Notes: a model not told the origin generated them from the sequence alone. A DNA stretch of 64,000 bases from Dysosmobacter sp. Marseille-Q4140 (GCA_018228705.1 CP073694.1:2542001-2606000), one strand, 5' to 3'. Counted from the stretch's first letter, positions 24,462 to 33,291 are shown. Program-made: numbers and translations.

Positions 24462-25793
24462 TTACGCCTGCGGGAAGCTGCCGGGCTGCCAGCCGTCCCA
24501 CGCCTGGTCCAGAAACGGCTTGGAAAGAAGCGTGCCGCCGCGGTTTTGAAACGTCCCCACAACATACCAGAAGGTGTCTCCCCGGTCATCCCGGACCCGG
24601 AGAGCGGATACCAGGGTCTCCTCCGGCGCCAGATCGAAGGAAGCCCGGTAGTCGGGATCGTTGAAGCACTCCGCCGACTGCGCCTGCGTCAGGTCATCCA
24701 GCACCTCCTCCATGGGGAGCACCAGCTCCGGTGCGGTACGCTCATTTCGGTAGAAGCAAAGGTCCAGTGCGGTGGGGGCGTGGAAGGCGTAGGTGATGGG
24801 ATAGTCGTAGAAAGTGTTGTCGGGATACCGGATGTCCAGGCGCAGACCTTTCAGGTCCAGGTGGAGGGGGTCGGTGCCGGAGTGCCTGACAGCATCCCAA
24901 TGGCAGTTGATCTCCAGCTGAAAATCCTCCGGCTGGCAGTTAATCAGTTTGGCAAGGGGCTGGCTGGCAGACGCCCCTGCCGTGGTCAGGGCGGCGGAGA
25001 GGCGGATCTCCCCATCCATGGGCAGGACCCAGTCCTCCACGGAACAGGCCCCCTCCTGCCGGAGGGCGTCCGCCTGGAACTGCTGCCCGTCGGACAAGAT
25101 GGCGGTAAAGACGCAGGCGGTGTCCGCTTCCCAGGCCTTTGCCTGAACGCCGGCCCGCAAGGTCAGCGTCTGTGCCTCCAGATCATAATCTGTGACCTGA
25201 ATGGTAAAATCGTGGAAGATATTGTCGTTTTCACTCATTATAATGTCTGTTTTCCCGGCGGCAGACTGGGCCTGCTGGTAGGTGGAGGCCTTCAGGGAAG
25301 AGAGCTCCTGCCGGACCTCCAGCAGCTGTCCCCAAAGGAACGCATCGCAGAGCGATATCGCCAGCACCAGCGCACAGAGCGCCGCCGCTGCGGCTAGCTT
25401 CCTGTTCCGGCTCCACCGGGGCCGGAACGACGCCAGGTATTTCTCCGCGATGGCCTCCGCCGCCGTCAGTTCCCGGCCCGACAGCTCCGGGGCGGTGGAG
25501 GGCCCATCCGGCGCCGCGCCGCCGTTTTCCGCTGAGGCGGCTCCAACTCCGCTTCCTTTGGCGGGCCCCGCCTCCCCGGCGGGGGGCTCCACCCCCAGCA
25601 GCGTCCCCACGGTGACGCCGAACAGGCGGCTCATGGCGATGAGCTTCTCCAGCTCCGGCACGGCGGCGTCGGCCTCCCAGCGGCTCACCGCCTGGCGGCT
25701 GACGCCAAGGCGCTCCCCCAGGGCCTCCTGGCTGAGCCCGGCGGCCTTGCGGTGCGCCTGAATGCGGCCGCCCAGGGTTTTGGCTTCTTCCAT
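24462..25793 (-). CDS. Membrane-anchored XRE-family regulator
   Basis: A 443-residue protein. Residues 8-65 form a Cro/CI helix-turn-helix (IQAHRKAAGLSQEALGERLG, VSRQAVSRWEADAAVPELEK). After a proline/alanine-rich linker (about 68-105) one transmembrane helix (about 133-155, LAAAAALCALVLAISLCDAF) leads to an extracellular domain of some 270 residues with no motif I recognise. AAAAAGGAGGTG precedes the ATG at 25793. This one-component layout suggests that an outside signal controls DNA binding inside. Its target may be the divergent malQ. Confidence 0.75.
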   Translation of the reverse strand: MEEAKTLGGRIQAHRKAAGLSQEALGERLGVSRQAVSRWEADAAVPELEKLIAMSRLFGVTVGTLLGVEPPAGEAGPAKGSGVGAASAENGGAAPDGPSTAPELSGRELTAAEAIAEKYLASFRPRWSRNRKLAAAAALCALVLAISLCDAFLWGQLLEVRQELSSLKASTYQQAQSAAGKTDIIMSENDNIFHDFTIQVTDYDLEAQTLTLRAGVQAKAWEADTACVFTAILSDGQQFQADALRQEGACSVEDWVLPMDGEIRLSAALTTAGASASQPLAKLINCQPEDFQLEINCHWDAVRHSGTDPLHLDLKGLRLDIRYPDNTFYDYPITYAFHAPTALDLCFYRNERTAPELVLPMEEVLDDLTQAQSAECFNDPDYRASFDLAPEETLVSALRVRDDRGDTFWYVVGTFQNRGGTLLSKPFLDQAWDGWQPGSFPQA

Positions 25794-25970
25794 GGGGACA
25801 CCTCCTTTTTGTGCCCTCAGCATACCAAAATCGGGCCGGCAAGGCAACCACCGGCGGCCTTCCAGCGTGTCAACCAGTGATTGCGGCGGCAGAAAAGTAC
25901 GGCGAAACCGGTCAAAATAACCATATACTGTCCAAAAATAAGCGGTAAAAATGCGCTTCATTTGTGCGAC

Positions 25971-25999
25971 TTGACAAATCCAACTCTTTCGCATACAAT
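25971..25999 (+). promoter_or_regulatory. Promoter of malQ
   Basis: TTGACA, 17-base spacer, TACAAT: near consensus. Confidence 0.8.
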
Positions 26000-26042
26000 A
26001 AAACAGTCATTTACGACCACAAGAGGAGAGGGGTTTGAGACT

Positions 26043-27521
26043 TTGAAAATGCAGCGTTCCGCGGGCATTCTGCTGCCCGTGTTCTCCCTGCCGGGGCCTT
26101 ACGGCATCGGCACCCTGGGCAAGGAGGCCCGGGCATTTGCGGACTTTTTGAAGGCCGCCGGCCAGCGCTGGTGGCAGATTTTGCCGGTGGGCCCCACCGG
26201 GGCCGGGGACTCCCCCTACACCAGCGTGTCCACCTTCGCCGGCAACCCGCTGCTGCTGGACCCGGAGGCCCTGGCGGCGGAGGGACTGCTGACCGGGGAG
26301 GACCTGGACCGGCTCCGGGTGCCGGAGGGTCCCGTGGACTACGGCGCCCTGTATGAGAGCCGGGAGCGGATGCTGCGCACCGCCTTCTCCCGCCTCAGCG
26401 GCGACAAGGCCCAGGCGATGCGGGAGTTTGCGGACCGGCGCCCCTGGGTCCGGGAGTTCGCCCTGTACCAGGCCGCCAAGGTCCACTTCGGCCAGCAGCC
26501 CTGGTACCAGTGGCCCGACGAGCCCCTGCGCCGCCACGAGAGCGCCGCCGTGGAGCACTGGCGGGGGGTTCTTGCGGAGGAGGTGGCCTTCCACACCGCC
26601 GTGCAGTACTGGTTTGCCGTCCAGTGGGAGGCGCTGAAAGCCTATGTCAACAGCCTGGGCGTGGGCCTGATCGGGGACCTGCCCATCTACGTCTCTCTGG
26701 ACAGCGCCGACGTCTGGGCCGAGCGGAAGGAGTTCCTGCTGGACCAGACCGGCAGACCCTCCAAGGTGGCGGGCGTCCCGCCGGACTACTTCTCTGAAGA
26801 GGGCCAGCTCTGGGGAAACCCCCTGTACGACTGGAAGGCCCAGAAGGCCGACGGCTTCGGCTGGTGGATCCGCCGGGTGGAGGGCGCCTCCGCCCGCTTC
26901 GACGCACTGCGCCTGGACCACTTCCGGGGCTTTGAGAGCTACTGGGCCGTGCCCGCCGGGTCCAAGACCGCCAAGACCGGCCAGTGGGAAAAGGGCCCCG
27001 GCATGGACCTTTTGGGGGTCCTCACCAACTGGTTCCCCCAGATCACCTACATCGCCGAGGACCTGGGTATCCTGACCGACGATGTCCACCGGCTGCGGGA
27101 CGCCTCGGGCCTTCCGGGCATGAAGGTGCTGGAGTTCGCTTTTTCCGGGCCGGACAACGCGTACCTGCCCCACCATTACACCAACCCCAACTGCGTGTGC
27201 TACACCGGCACCCACGACAACGACACCGCCCTGGGCTGGTACGCCGGGGCCTCTGACCAGGAAAAGGCCTTTGCAAAGATCTACCTGGGGGCGGAGGACG
27301 GCGAGAGCGCCCGGCGGGCCCTGCTGCGCGTCGGGCAGACCAGTATGGCGGTGCTGTTCGTGGCCCAGATGCAGGACTACCTGGGCCTTGGCGGCGAGGC
27401 CCGGATCAACGTGCCGGGCGTGGCCAGCGGCAACTGGCGCTGGCGGATGGCCTCCGGCGCCGCCACGGCGGAGCTGGCTGAAGAGATCCGCGCCCTGACC
27501 GCCGCCGCCAGCCGCTGCTGA
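26043..27521 (+). CDS. malQ: 4-alpha-glucanotransferase (amylomaltase)
   Basis: A 492-residue family GH77 enzyme that transfers glucan chains between malto-oligosaccharides in the cytoplasm. Motifs: RWWQILPVGPTGAGDSPYTS near the N-terminus, DLPIYVSLDSADVWA, the nucleophile region FDALRLDHFRGFESYWAVPA, the acid IAEDLGILTDDV, and TGTHDNDTALGWY. I placed the start at TTG 26043, nine bases after GAGGGG; ATG 26049 is the alternative and shortens it by two residues. No other maltose or glycogen gene is adjacent. Confidence 0.93.
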   Translation: MKMQRSAGILLPVFSLPGPYGIGTLGKEARAFADFLKAAGQRWWQILPVGPTGAGDSPYTSVSTFAGNPLLLDPEALAAEGLLTGEDLDRLRVPEGPVDYGALYESRERMLRTAFSRLSGDKAQAMREFADRRPWVREFALYQAAKVHFGQQPWYQWPDEPLRRHESAAVEHWRGVLAEEVAFHTAVQYWFAVQWEALKAYVNSLGVGLIGDLPIYVSLDSADVWAERKEFLLDQTGRPSKVAGVPPDYFSEEGQLWGNPLYDWKAQKADGFGWWIRRVEGASARFDALRLDHFRGFESYWAVPAGSKTAKTGQWEKGPGMDLLGVLTNWFPQITYIAEDLGILTDDVHRLRDASGLPGMKVLEFAFSGPDNAYLPHHYTNPNCVCYTGTHDNDTALGWYAGASDQEKAFAKIYLGAEDGESARRALLRVGQTSMAVLFVAQMQDYLGLGGEARINVPGVASGNWRWRMASGAATAELAEEIRALTAAASRC

Positions 27522-27524
27522 GGC

Positions 27525-27553
27525 TTGACGGCGGTTTGGGAACATGATATGAT
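27525..27553 (+). promoter_or_regulatory. Promoter of the TM1266-ABC transporter operon
   Basis: TTGACG, 17-base spacer, TATGAT, about 300 bases before the first gene, so the transcript has a long leader. Confidence 0.75.
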
Positions 27554-27559
27554 TTCCCC

Positions 27560-27755
27560 GTCCCCGGGAAGACGGACTCTGACCGGCGGACCCAACAAGC
27601 GAGGCCGCCGGAACCGGCGGGCCGGAGTTCTGTCGTTCTGGCGGCGAGGCGTTTTCCGAGCCGTGAGACGGGGAGTGGGCACGGAGGGACCTCCGCGCCT
27701 GGGCAAGACTGTCCGCGTCCCCTTCGCCACGACGGCGGAGGGGACGCTTGTTTTT
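27560..27755 (+). promoter_or_regulatory. Structured leader with intrinsic terminator (riboswitch-like, class unknown)
   Basis: The leader folds into several stems: CCGGCGGACC (27583-27592) with GGCCGCCGG (27603-27611), CGGAGG/CCTCCG (27682-27695), and a terminator GCGTCCCCTTCGCC (27715-27728) with GGCGGAGGGGACGC (27734-27747) and TTGTTTTT (27748-27755). A terminator between a good promoter and the first gene is the layout of an attenuation riboswitch. The remaining leader 27757-27851 has two more hairpins. I could not match the aptamer part to TPP, cobalamin, guanidine, T-box or c-di-GMP classes. Confidence 0.6.
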
Positions 27756-27851
27756 GGCCGTGGAGTCCACGGCGAACCGCGAAGCGCGCCGGTCCCGCCC
27801 GGTTTTGGGCGTGACGCCGCGCGTGAATTCTCACCGGAAGGAGCGATCACC

Positions 27852-28106
27852 ATGGAGACACGGGTGGCGGTGCTGGCCATCATCGTGAAAAATCCGGAGG
27901 CGGTGCCGGCCCTCAACGACCTGCTGCACCGGTACGCCTCCCGCATCATCGGGCGGATGGGGGTGCCCTATCACGCCCGGGGGGTCAACATCATCAGCGT
28001 GGCCATGGACGCCCCGGCCGACGAGATCTCAGCCCTGTCGGGCAAGATCGGGCGGCTGGCGGGGGTCACCGCCAAGACCGTCTGCGCCCCGGAGGAGGCC
28101 CTGTGA
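27852..28106 (+). CDS. TM1266-family iron-only hydrogenase system regulator
   Basis: An 84-residue ferredoxin-like (ACT/NikR C-terminal-type) protein, METRVAVLAIIVKNPEAVPA..., with LLHRYASRIIGRMGVPYHAR and ISVAMDAPADEISALSGKIG. The family (TM1266) usually sits in [FeFe]-hydrogenase maturation loci and is named a putative regulator. Here it leads an ABC transporter operon; a group A hydrogenase lies 16 kb away. GAAGGAGCGATCACC precedes the ATG. The effector is unknown. Confidence 0.82.
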   Translation: METRVAVLAIIVKNPEAVPALNDLLHRYASRIIGRMGVPYHARGVNIISVAMDAPADEISALSGKIGRLAGVTAKTVCAPEEAL

Positions 28107-28143
28107 GCCTGCCGGGAACATCATGAGAAAAGAGGTAACGGAC

Positions 28144-29214
28144 ATGAAACACTGGAAGAAGCTGCTGTCCCTGGCCCTGACCCTGGCATTGGCCCTGTCC
28201 TTGGCCGGGTGCGGCAAGACCGATCCCCAGGATACTGGGGCCGAGGACCAGACTCAGACGGAGGAGCAGACGGAGGAGCCCGTGAGCGAGAGCTACGCTA
28301 TCGCCGCCCTGAAAGGCCCCACCGCCATGGGCCTGGTGAAGCTGATGAGCGACACGGACGAGAAGGCGGCCCAAATGCTGGACTCCAGCAAACCCTATGA
28401 GGGGGAAGTGGGCAACCTTTACACCTTCACCCTGGCTGCCTCTGCCGATGAGGTCAGCCCCCTGCTGATGAAGGGGGAGCTGGACATGGCCTGCGTGCCG
28501 GCCAACCTGGCGGCGGTGCTGTATCAAAAGACCGAGGGGGACATCGTGACGCTGGCGGTGAACACCCTGGGCGTGCTCTATATCGTGGAGAACGGCAACG
28601 CCGTGACGTCTATGGCGGACCTGGCGGGCAAGACCATCGTGGCCTCCGGCAAGGGGTCCACGCCGGAGTATGCCCTGCGCTACCTGCTCTCTGAGAACGG
28701 CCTGGACCCGGACGCCGACGTGACCATCGACTGGAAGAGCGAGCACTCCGAGTGCGTCACCGCCCTGGCCACCGGCGCCGCCACCATCGCCATGCTGCCC
28801 CAGCCCTTCGTCACCGTGGCGGAGAACAAGATCTCCGGCCTGCGGACCGCCCTGGACCTGACGGAGCAGTGGGACGCCCTGGACAACGGCTCCGCCCTGC
28901 TCACCGGTGTGATCGTGGCCCGGCGGGAGGTGGTGGAACAAAACCCCGCCGCCGTGGACGCCTTCCTCAAGGACTACGCCGGGAGCGTGGAGTGGGTCAA
29001 CGCCAACCCTGCCGACGCGGCGGAGCTGATCGGCTCCTACGGCATCGTGGAGGCGGCGGTGGCGGAGAAGGCCCTGCCCCACTGCAACATCGTCTGCATC
29101 ACCGGCGCGGAGATGAAGGACAAGCTCTCCGGCTACCTCCAGGTGCTCTTTGACGCCGACGCCAGCTCCGTGGGCGGCGCCCTGCCGGGGGACAATTTCT
29201 ATTACGGCGCGTAA
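28144..29214 (+). CDS. ABC transporter substrate-binding lipoprotein (NMT1/SsuA-like)
   Basis: A 356-residue lipoprotein with a lipobox LSLAGC. After an acidic linker the mature part (ESYAIAALKGPTAMGLVKLM...) follows the type II periplasmic-binding plan of the NMT1/SsuA group: LAGKTIVASGKGSTPEYALR and ATGAATIAMLPQPFV are typical. Together with the next two genes it forms an importer of the nitrate/sulfonate/thiamine-precursor class; the substrate is not readable. The start at 28144 follows AAGAGGTAACGGAC. Confidence 0.85.
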   Translation: MKHWKKLLSLALTLALALSLAGCGKTDPQDTGAEDQTQTEEQTEEPVSESYAIAALKGPTAMGLVKLMSDTDEKAAQMLDSSKPYEGEVGNLYTFTLAASADEVSPLLMKGELDMACVPANLAAVLYQKTEGDIVTLAVNTLGVLYIVENGNAVTSMADLAGKTIVASGKGSTPEYALRYLLSENGLDPDADVTIDWKSEHSECVTALATGAATIAMLPQPFVTVAENKISGLRTALDLTEQWDALDNGSALLTGVIVARREVVEQNPAAVDAFLKDYAGSVEWVNANPADAAELIGSYGIVEAAVAEKALPHCNIVCITGAEMKDKLSGYLQVLFDADASSVGGALPGDNFYYGA

Positions 29215-29256
29215 TTTCGACAGGAAAGTATACAAAATGTAGGGAGGCGACCGGTC

Positions 29257-30021
29257 ATGCACAAGGGAAAAACGCCCCTGCGGCTGTGGGCGGTGGCCTT
29301 CTGGCTGGCGATGTGGCAGCTGGCGGCCATGGCCATGGCCGCGGCCTACCGCCACGGCGGCCTGCTGCTGGCCTCGCCTCTGACGGCCCTGGGGCGGCTG
29401 GGAGAGCTGGCGGTCACCGCCGCCTTCTGGACCGCCGTGGGCCGCTCCGCCGCCGCCATCCTGGGGGGCTTTCTCCTCTCCTGCGCCCTGGCCGTGGCCT
29501 GCGCCGCCCTGGCCGCCCGGTGCCGGGCGGTGCGGGAGCTGCTGGGGCCGCTGGTGGCGGTGGTGAAGGCGGTGCCGGTGGTGTCCTTCATCATCCTGGC
29601 GCTGTTCTGGCTGAATACGGCGGCGCTGCCCCTCTTTATCTCGGCGCTGATGGTGTTCCCGCCGGTATACCTCAGCGTGCTGGAGGGCATCGGCCGGGCG
29701 GACCGGCAGCTGCTGGAGATGGCGAAGGTGTTCCGCGTGCCCTGGGGGCGGCGGGCGGCGGGGATCTACCTGCCGGCAGTGCTGCCCTCTTTCCGCGCGG
29801 CGGTATCGGTGTCCCTGGGGCTTTGCTGGAAGGCCGGCGCCGCGGCGGAGGTCATCGGATTGCCCGCCGGGACCATCGGCGAGCGGCTCTACACCGCCAA
29901 GGTGTACTTCGAGACCGGGGACCTCTTTGCCTGGACCGCCGTGATCGTGGCGGTGTCTGTTGGCTTTGAGAAGCTGTTTTTGCGGGCGGTGGACGCCCTG
30001 GCGGGAAAGGCGGGGTGCTGA
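29257..30021 (+). CDS. ABC transporter permease (SsuC/ThiX type)
   Basis: A 254-residue membrane protein with about six hydrophobic helices. The cytoplasmic EAA-type loop is in [20 protein letters not shown], followed by [20 protein letters not shown], both typical of SsuC-like permeases. GGGAGGCGACCGGTC precedes the ATG. Its stop overlaps the start of the ATPase gene (TGATG), so the two are coupled. Confidence 0.87.
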   Translation: MHKGKTPLRLWAVAFWLAMWQLAAMAMAAAYRHGGLLLASPLTALGRLGELAVTAAFWTAVGRSAAAILGGFLLSCALAVACAALAARCRAVRELLGPLVAVVKAVPVVSFIILALFWLNTAALPLFISALMVFPPVYLSVLEGIGRADRQLLEMAKVFRVPWGRRAAGIYLPAVLPSFRAAVSVSLGLCWKAGAAAEVIGLPAGTIGERLYTAKVYFETGDLFAWTAVIVAVSVGFEKLFLRAVDALAGKAGC

Positions 30022-30602
30022 TGGAGCTGCGCGCGGAACATCTGTGGAAGTCTTACGGCGGCGCGGAGGTCCTGCGGGACGTGTCCCTTGCTGTGACGGT
30101 CGGGGAGCCGGTGTGCCTCATGGCTCCTTCCGGCACCGGCAAGACCACGCTGCTGCGGCTGCTGATGGGCCTGGAGCGGCCGGACCTGGGCCGCATTACG
30201 GCGCCGCCGGGCCTGCGGTGGGCCGCCGTGTTCCAGGAGGACCGGCTGCTGGAGCATCTGGACGCCCGGAGCAACCTGCGCTTTGCCCTGGGGGCCGCCC
30301 TGGAGGCGGAGCGGGCTGCCGCGCTGCTGGCGGAGCTGGGCCTGGGGGACGTGGGGGACAAGCCAGTCCGGGACTACTCCGGCGGCATGAAGCGCCGCCT
30401 GGCCCTGGCCCGGGCGCTGCTCTCGCCCGCCGACGCCCTGGCTCTGGACGAGCCCTTCACGGGTTTGGACGAGGCATCCCGGGACTGCTGTCTTGCGGCG
30501 GTGGACCGTCTTGCGGCGGGGCGGCTGCTGATCCTGGCCAGCCACAGCGGCGGCGACGCCGCGGCCCTGGGGGCCCGGATCGTGACCCTGGGCGGACATT
30601 GA
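30021..30602 (+). CDS. ABC transporter ATP-binding protein
   Basis: A 193-residue ATPase, short but complete: Walker [18 protein letters not shown]-loop [15 protein letters not shown], signature [16 protein letters not shown], Walker [15 protein letters not shown] and H-loop [10 protein letters not shown]. The start ATG at 30021 overlaps the permease stop; an in-frame GTG two codons earlier is possible. Last gene of the operon; a terminator follows within 25 bases. Confidence 0.9.
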   Translation: MELRAEHLWKSYGGAEVLRDVSLAVTVGEPVCLMAPSGTGKTTLLRLLMGLERPDLGRITAPPGLRWAAVFQEDRLLEHLDARSNLRFALGAALEAERAAALLAELGLGDVGDKPVRDYSGGMKRRLALARALLSPADALALDEPFTGLDEASRDCCLAAVDRLAAGRLLILASHSGGDAAALGARIVTLGGH

Positions 30603-30623
30603 AAACCTTTGCACAGCGATTTT

Positions 30624-30668
30624 GGCGCCATCTTCGACTTTTTTCGGGGATGGCGCCGGATTTTTTGA
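30624..30668 (+). terminator. Terminator of the ABC transporter operon
   Basis: GGCGCCATC pairs with GATGGCGCC and is followed by GGATTTTTT. Confidence 0.85.
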
Positions 30669-30787
30669 AAAAAAGTTCCGATTAGGGGTGGCAATCCGGG
30701 GGAGACTGTGATAAAATCGCAGGGTATATCGTCCGTGCCGCCCGTCCCGCGGGGAAGAGGGCGCCGGCATACCGGAAGGAGATCCTT

Positions 30788-31627
30788 ATGATCAAAATTA
30801 CCACCGACTCCACCTGCGACCTGCCGGAGGAGCTGCTGGAACAGCACCATATCACCGTCCTGCCCCTGGGTATTGTGAAAGCGGGCAAGCTGTATCAGGA
30901 CGGCATCAACATCCGTACTGCCGACATCGCCGCCCATGTGGACGCCGGCGGCGAGATCACCACCACCAACGCCGTCAACGTGGCGGACTACGAGGCGGTG
31001 TTCCGCCGGGAGACGGAGCGGTACGACGCCGTCATCCACATCAACATCGGCATGGGCTTCTCCTGCTGCCACCAGAACGCCAAGCTGGCGGCGGAGGAGG
31101 TGCCGGAGGTCTATGTGGTGGACTCCGGCAACCTGACCATGGGCCATGGGATGCTGGTGCTGGCGGCGGCAGAGGCCGCCGAGGCCGGAAAGAGCGTGGG
31201 GGAGATCCTGGCGCTGCTGGAGGAGATGATCCCCCGGATCGAGACCAGCTTCGTGCTGGACCGGCTGGACTATATGAAAAAGGGCGGCCGCTGCTCCGCC
31301 GTCACGGCCCTGGGCGCCAACCTTTTGAAGCTCCACCCCTGCGTGGAGGTCATCGACGGCCGGATGTCCGTCACCAAGAAGTACCGGGGCTCCATGGAAA
31401 AGGTCCTGGGCGAGTATGTGCGGGAGCGGCTGGCGGGCCGCACGGACATCGACACCCGCCGCATCTTCCTGGTGGACACCTGCCGCACGCCGGGTCTGAC
31501 GGAGAGCGTCCGGGCCATTCTGGAGGAGGACGGCCGCTTCGGCCAGATCATCTGCGGCAAGGCCGGCTGCACCATCTTCTGCCACTGCGGGCCGGACACC
31601 CTGGGTCTGGTGTTCCTGCGGAAATGA
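30788..31627 (+). CDS. DegV family (fatty-acid-binding) protein
   Basis: A 279-residue protein of the DegV/FakB fold: ITTDSTCDLPEELLEQHHIT at the start, TTTNAVNVADY, and VVDSGNLTMGHGMLVLAAAE. Family members bind a fatty acid and in some species present it to a fatty acid kinase (FakA). No fakA is adjacent. The central part has DRLDYMKKGGRCSAVTALG, typical of the family. GGAAGGAGATCCTT precedes the ATG. A shared terminator separates it from convergent ridA. Confidence 0.9.
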   Translation: MIKITTDSTCDLPEELLEQHHITVLPLGIVKAGKLYQDGINIRTADIAAHVDAGGEITTTNAVNVADYEAVFRRETERYDAVIHINIGMGFSCCHQNAKLAAEEVPEVYVVDSGNLTMGHGMLVLAAAEAAEAGKSVGEILALLEEMIPRIETSFVLDRLDYMKKGGRCSAVTALGANLLKLHPCVEVIDGRMSVTKKYRGSMEKVLGEYVRERLAGRTDIDTRRIFLVDTCRTPGLTESVRAILEEDGRFGQIICGKAGCTIFCHCGPDTLGLVFLRK

Positions 31628-31628
31628 G

Positions 31629-31667
31629 CAAAAAAAGACAGAGGGCACTTGCCCTCTGTCTTTTTTG
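31629..31667. terminator. Bidirectional terminator between degV-like gene and ridA
   Basis: AAAAAAAGACAGAGGGCA pairs with TGCCCTCTGTCTTTTTT around CT. It works for both convergent genes. Confidence 0.92.
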
Positions 31668-31677
31668 TCAGGCGTCT

Positions 31678-32052
31678 TTACTTGACGGCGATGGCCTCGA
31701 TCTCGCACAGCACGCCCTTGGGCAGCTCCTTCACCGCCACGCAGGAGCGGGCGGGCTTGGAGGTGAAGTACTTGGCATACACCTCGTTGAAGGCGGCGAA
31801 ATCGCCCATGTCGGCCAGGAAGCAGGTGGTCTTGACCACGGACTCATAATTCACGCCGGCGGCCTCCAGGATGGCGCCCACGTTCTTGCAGCTCTGCTCA
31901 GCCTGGGCGGCGATGCCCTCGGGAACGGCGCCGGTGGCGGGGTCCACGGGGATCTGGCCGGAGGTGAACACGAACTCGCCCACAGTCCAGCCCTGGGAAT
32001 AGGGGCCGATGGCGCCGGGGGCGGCGGTGGTGGAAATGACGGTCTTATTCAT
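31678..32052 (-). CDS. ridA: RidA family reactive intermediate deaminase
   Basis: A 124-residue protein that hydrolyses enamine/imine intermediates from PLP enzymes to keto acids and ammonia. GPYSQGWTVGEFVFTSGQIP and the C-terminal SCVAVKELPKGVLCEIEAIA match RidA, including the arginine of PARSCV (about residue 105) that binds the carboxylate. AAAGGAGGACGATTCCC precedes the ATG. A promoter and a palindromic operator-like site lie just upstream. Confidence 0.93.
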   Translation of the reverse strand: MNKTVISTTAAPGAIGPYSQGWTVGEFVFTSGQIPVDPATGAVPEGIAAQAEQSCKNVGAILEAAGVNYESVVKTTCFLADMGDFAAFNEVYAKYFTSKPARSCVAVKELPKGVLCEIEAIAVK

Positions 32053-32076
32053 GGGAATCGTCCTCCTTTATTTGTA

Positions 32077-32116
32077 ATAGGTACACCTATCATACCATAT
32101 GGAGGAGAAAAGTCAA
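32077..32116 (-). promoter_or_regulatory. ridA promoter with palindromic site
   Basis: Minus strand TTGACT (32111-32116), 16-base spacer, TATGAT (32089-32094). A 14-base palindrome ATAGGTACACCTAT (32077-32090) overlaps the -10 and start region; it may be an operator. Confidence 0.6.
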
Positions 32117-32126
32117 TCGCCGTCCC

Positions 32127-32155
32127 TTGAGCGCCGGGGCGAATTGTGCTATGAT
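32127..32155 (+). promoter_or_regulatory. Promoter of the acyl-ACP thioesterase gene
   Basis: TTGAGC, 17-base spacer, TATGAT, about 50 bases before the ATG. Confidence 0.65.
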
Positions 32156-32206
32156 AAAGGGGAAAAAACGACCACAGGCCCGGTCCGCCGGGCCGGAGGA
32201 GGATGT

Positions 32207-32962
32207 ATGGACTGCTTTCGGCAGAGCCTGACGGAGAACAGCTGCACCCGTCAGGAGGAGATGAACTTTGCCCGCTGCGACCGGCATCAGCGCGCCCGGG
32301 TGAGCACGCTGCTGAGCCTGGCGGCGGCCATGGCCGGGTACGACTACGACGCCCGGGGCCTGACCCACGACGTGCTCTGGGACAGGGGAGAGGTGTTCCT
32401 CCTGTCCCGGATCGCCCTGAAGATCCAGGACTGTCCCCGGGTCCGGGACGTGCTGGACGTGACCACCTGGGAGGACGGTACCAAGGGCGCCCACATGCAG
32501 CGGGTCTATGAGCTGCGGGACCAGGCGGGGGCGCTGCGCTGCGCCATCCGCAGCGACTGGGTGCTGGTGGATCCGCGGACCCGGCGCATCCTGCGGCCGG
32601 AGAGCTTCACCGCCAAGGCCATCACCACCTGCCCGGTGGACATCGACTGCCCGCCCACCCGGAAGGTGCTCCTGCCCCGGACGGGACTGGAGGAGCTGGG
32701 CACCCGCCCTGTCTACTGGTCCGACCTGGACGGCAACGGCCACTTGTACAGCGGCAACTACGGCGATATCGTCTGGGACTTCCTCCCCGCGGACCTGCGG
32801 GAGCGGACCCCCTCGGCCTTCTACATCAATTACAGCCGGGAGGCCACCCTGGACCAGGAGCTGCGGCTGCTGGGCATCCGGGACGGGGAAGCCGCCTACC
32901 TCATGGAGGGCGTGGGCCCGGGCGGCACCTGCTTCACCTGCCGCTGCGAATTCAGCAAATAA
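32207..32962 (+). CDS. Acyl-ACP thioesterase (double hotdog)
   Basis: A 251-residue protein of the FatA/FatB-like bacterial thioesterase family (MDCFRQSLTENSCTRQEEMN...). The pattern LTHDVLWDRGEVFLLSRIAL, VTTWEDGTKGAHMQRVYELR and the second-domain YWSDLDGNGHLYSGNYGDIV fit two hotdog domains; N and H of the NGH segment match the usual catalytic site region. It releases free fatty acids from ACP. GGAGGAGGATGT precedes the ATG. Monocistronic, with its own terminator. Confidence 0.82.
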   Translation: MDCFRQSLTENSCTRQEEMNFARCDRHQRARVSTLLSLAAAMAGYDYDARGLTHDVLWDRGEVFLLSRIALKIQDCPRVRDVLDVTTWEDGTKGAHMQRVYELRDQAGALRCAIRSDWVLVDPRTRRILRPESFTAKAITTCPVDIDCPPTRKVLLPRTGLEELGTRPVYWSDLDGNGHLYSGNYGDIVWDFLPADLRERTPSAFYINYSREATLDQELRLLGIRDGEAAYLMEGVGPGGTCFTCRCEFSK

Positions 32963-32968
32963 AACGTC

Positions 32969-32998
32969 GAAAACCGCCGGAAAACGGCGGTTTTCATG
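32969..32998 (+). terminator. Terminator after the thioesterase gene
   Basis: GAAAACCGCCG pairs with CGGCGGTTTTC around GAAAA. Confidence 0.85.
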
Positions 32999-33086
32999 TT
33001 TTCAAGGACAAAATGCAAAAGATGCACAAAAATAGAAGAGATTTTTATTAAAACTGACAAACAAATTTTGAAGGAAAAAGGTGGAT

Positions 33087-33121
33087 TTGTAACCGGTTTT
33101 GTAACCGGTCTGTGGTATACT
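33087..33121 (+). promoter_or_regulatory. Promoter of the surface protein gene with two direct repeats
   Basis: An extended -10 (TGGTATACT, TATACT at 33116-33121) has no good -35. Instead TTGTAACCGGT occurs twice, at 33087-33097 and 33099-33109, twelve bases apart, suggesting an activator or repressor site. Confidence 0.55.
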
Positions 33122-33291
33122 GACATCGTAGACAGAAATTGGGAGGTGGTTTTTCCTGCGGCGCGCGGAGCCGCAGGGGCCGCGAGTGGACCGAAAAACC
33201 GCTCGGTGTCGGGGAGATCCGGTACCGGATCTCCGGCTTTGCTGTGCAAAGCCGAAGGGACTTTGTAAACCCAGCGCGGGGAGCCGCGCAA
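33122..33291 (+). other. Leader upstream of the riboswitch with perfect palindromes
   Basis: Transcribed leader of about 165 bases without a gene. It contains a perfect 22-base palindrome starting GGAGATCCGG (about 33211-33232), then CGGCTTTGC/GCAAAGCCG (about 33234-33254) and GCGCGGGGAGCCGCGC (33275-33290). Function unknown. Confidence 0.55.

Noticed and set aside
27560..27851. TPP, cobalamin, guanidine-I or T-box identity for the leader
   Set aside because: The conserved cores of these classes (for example CTGAGA, GGTGGNACCGC, the B12 box) are not present.
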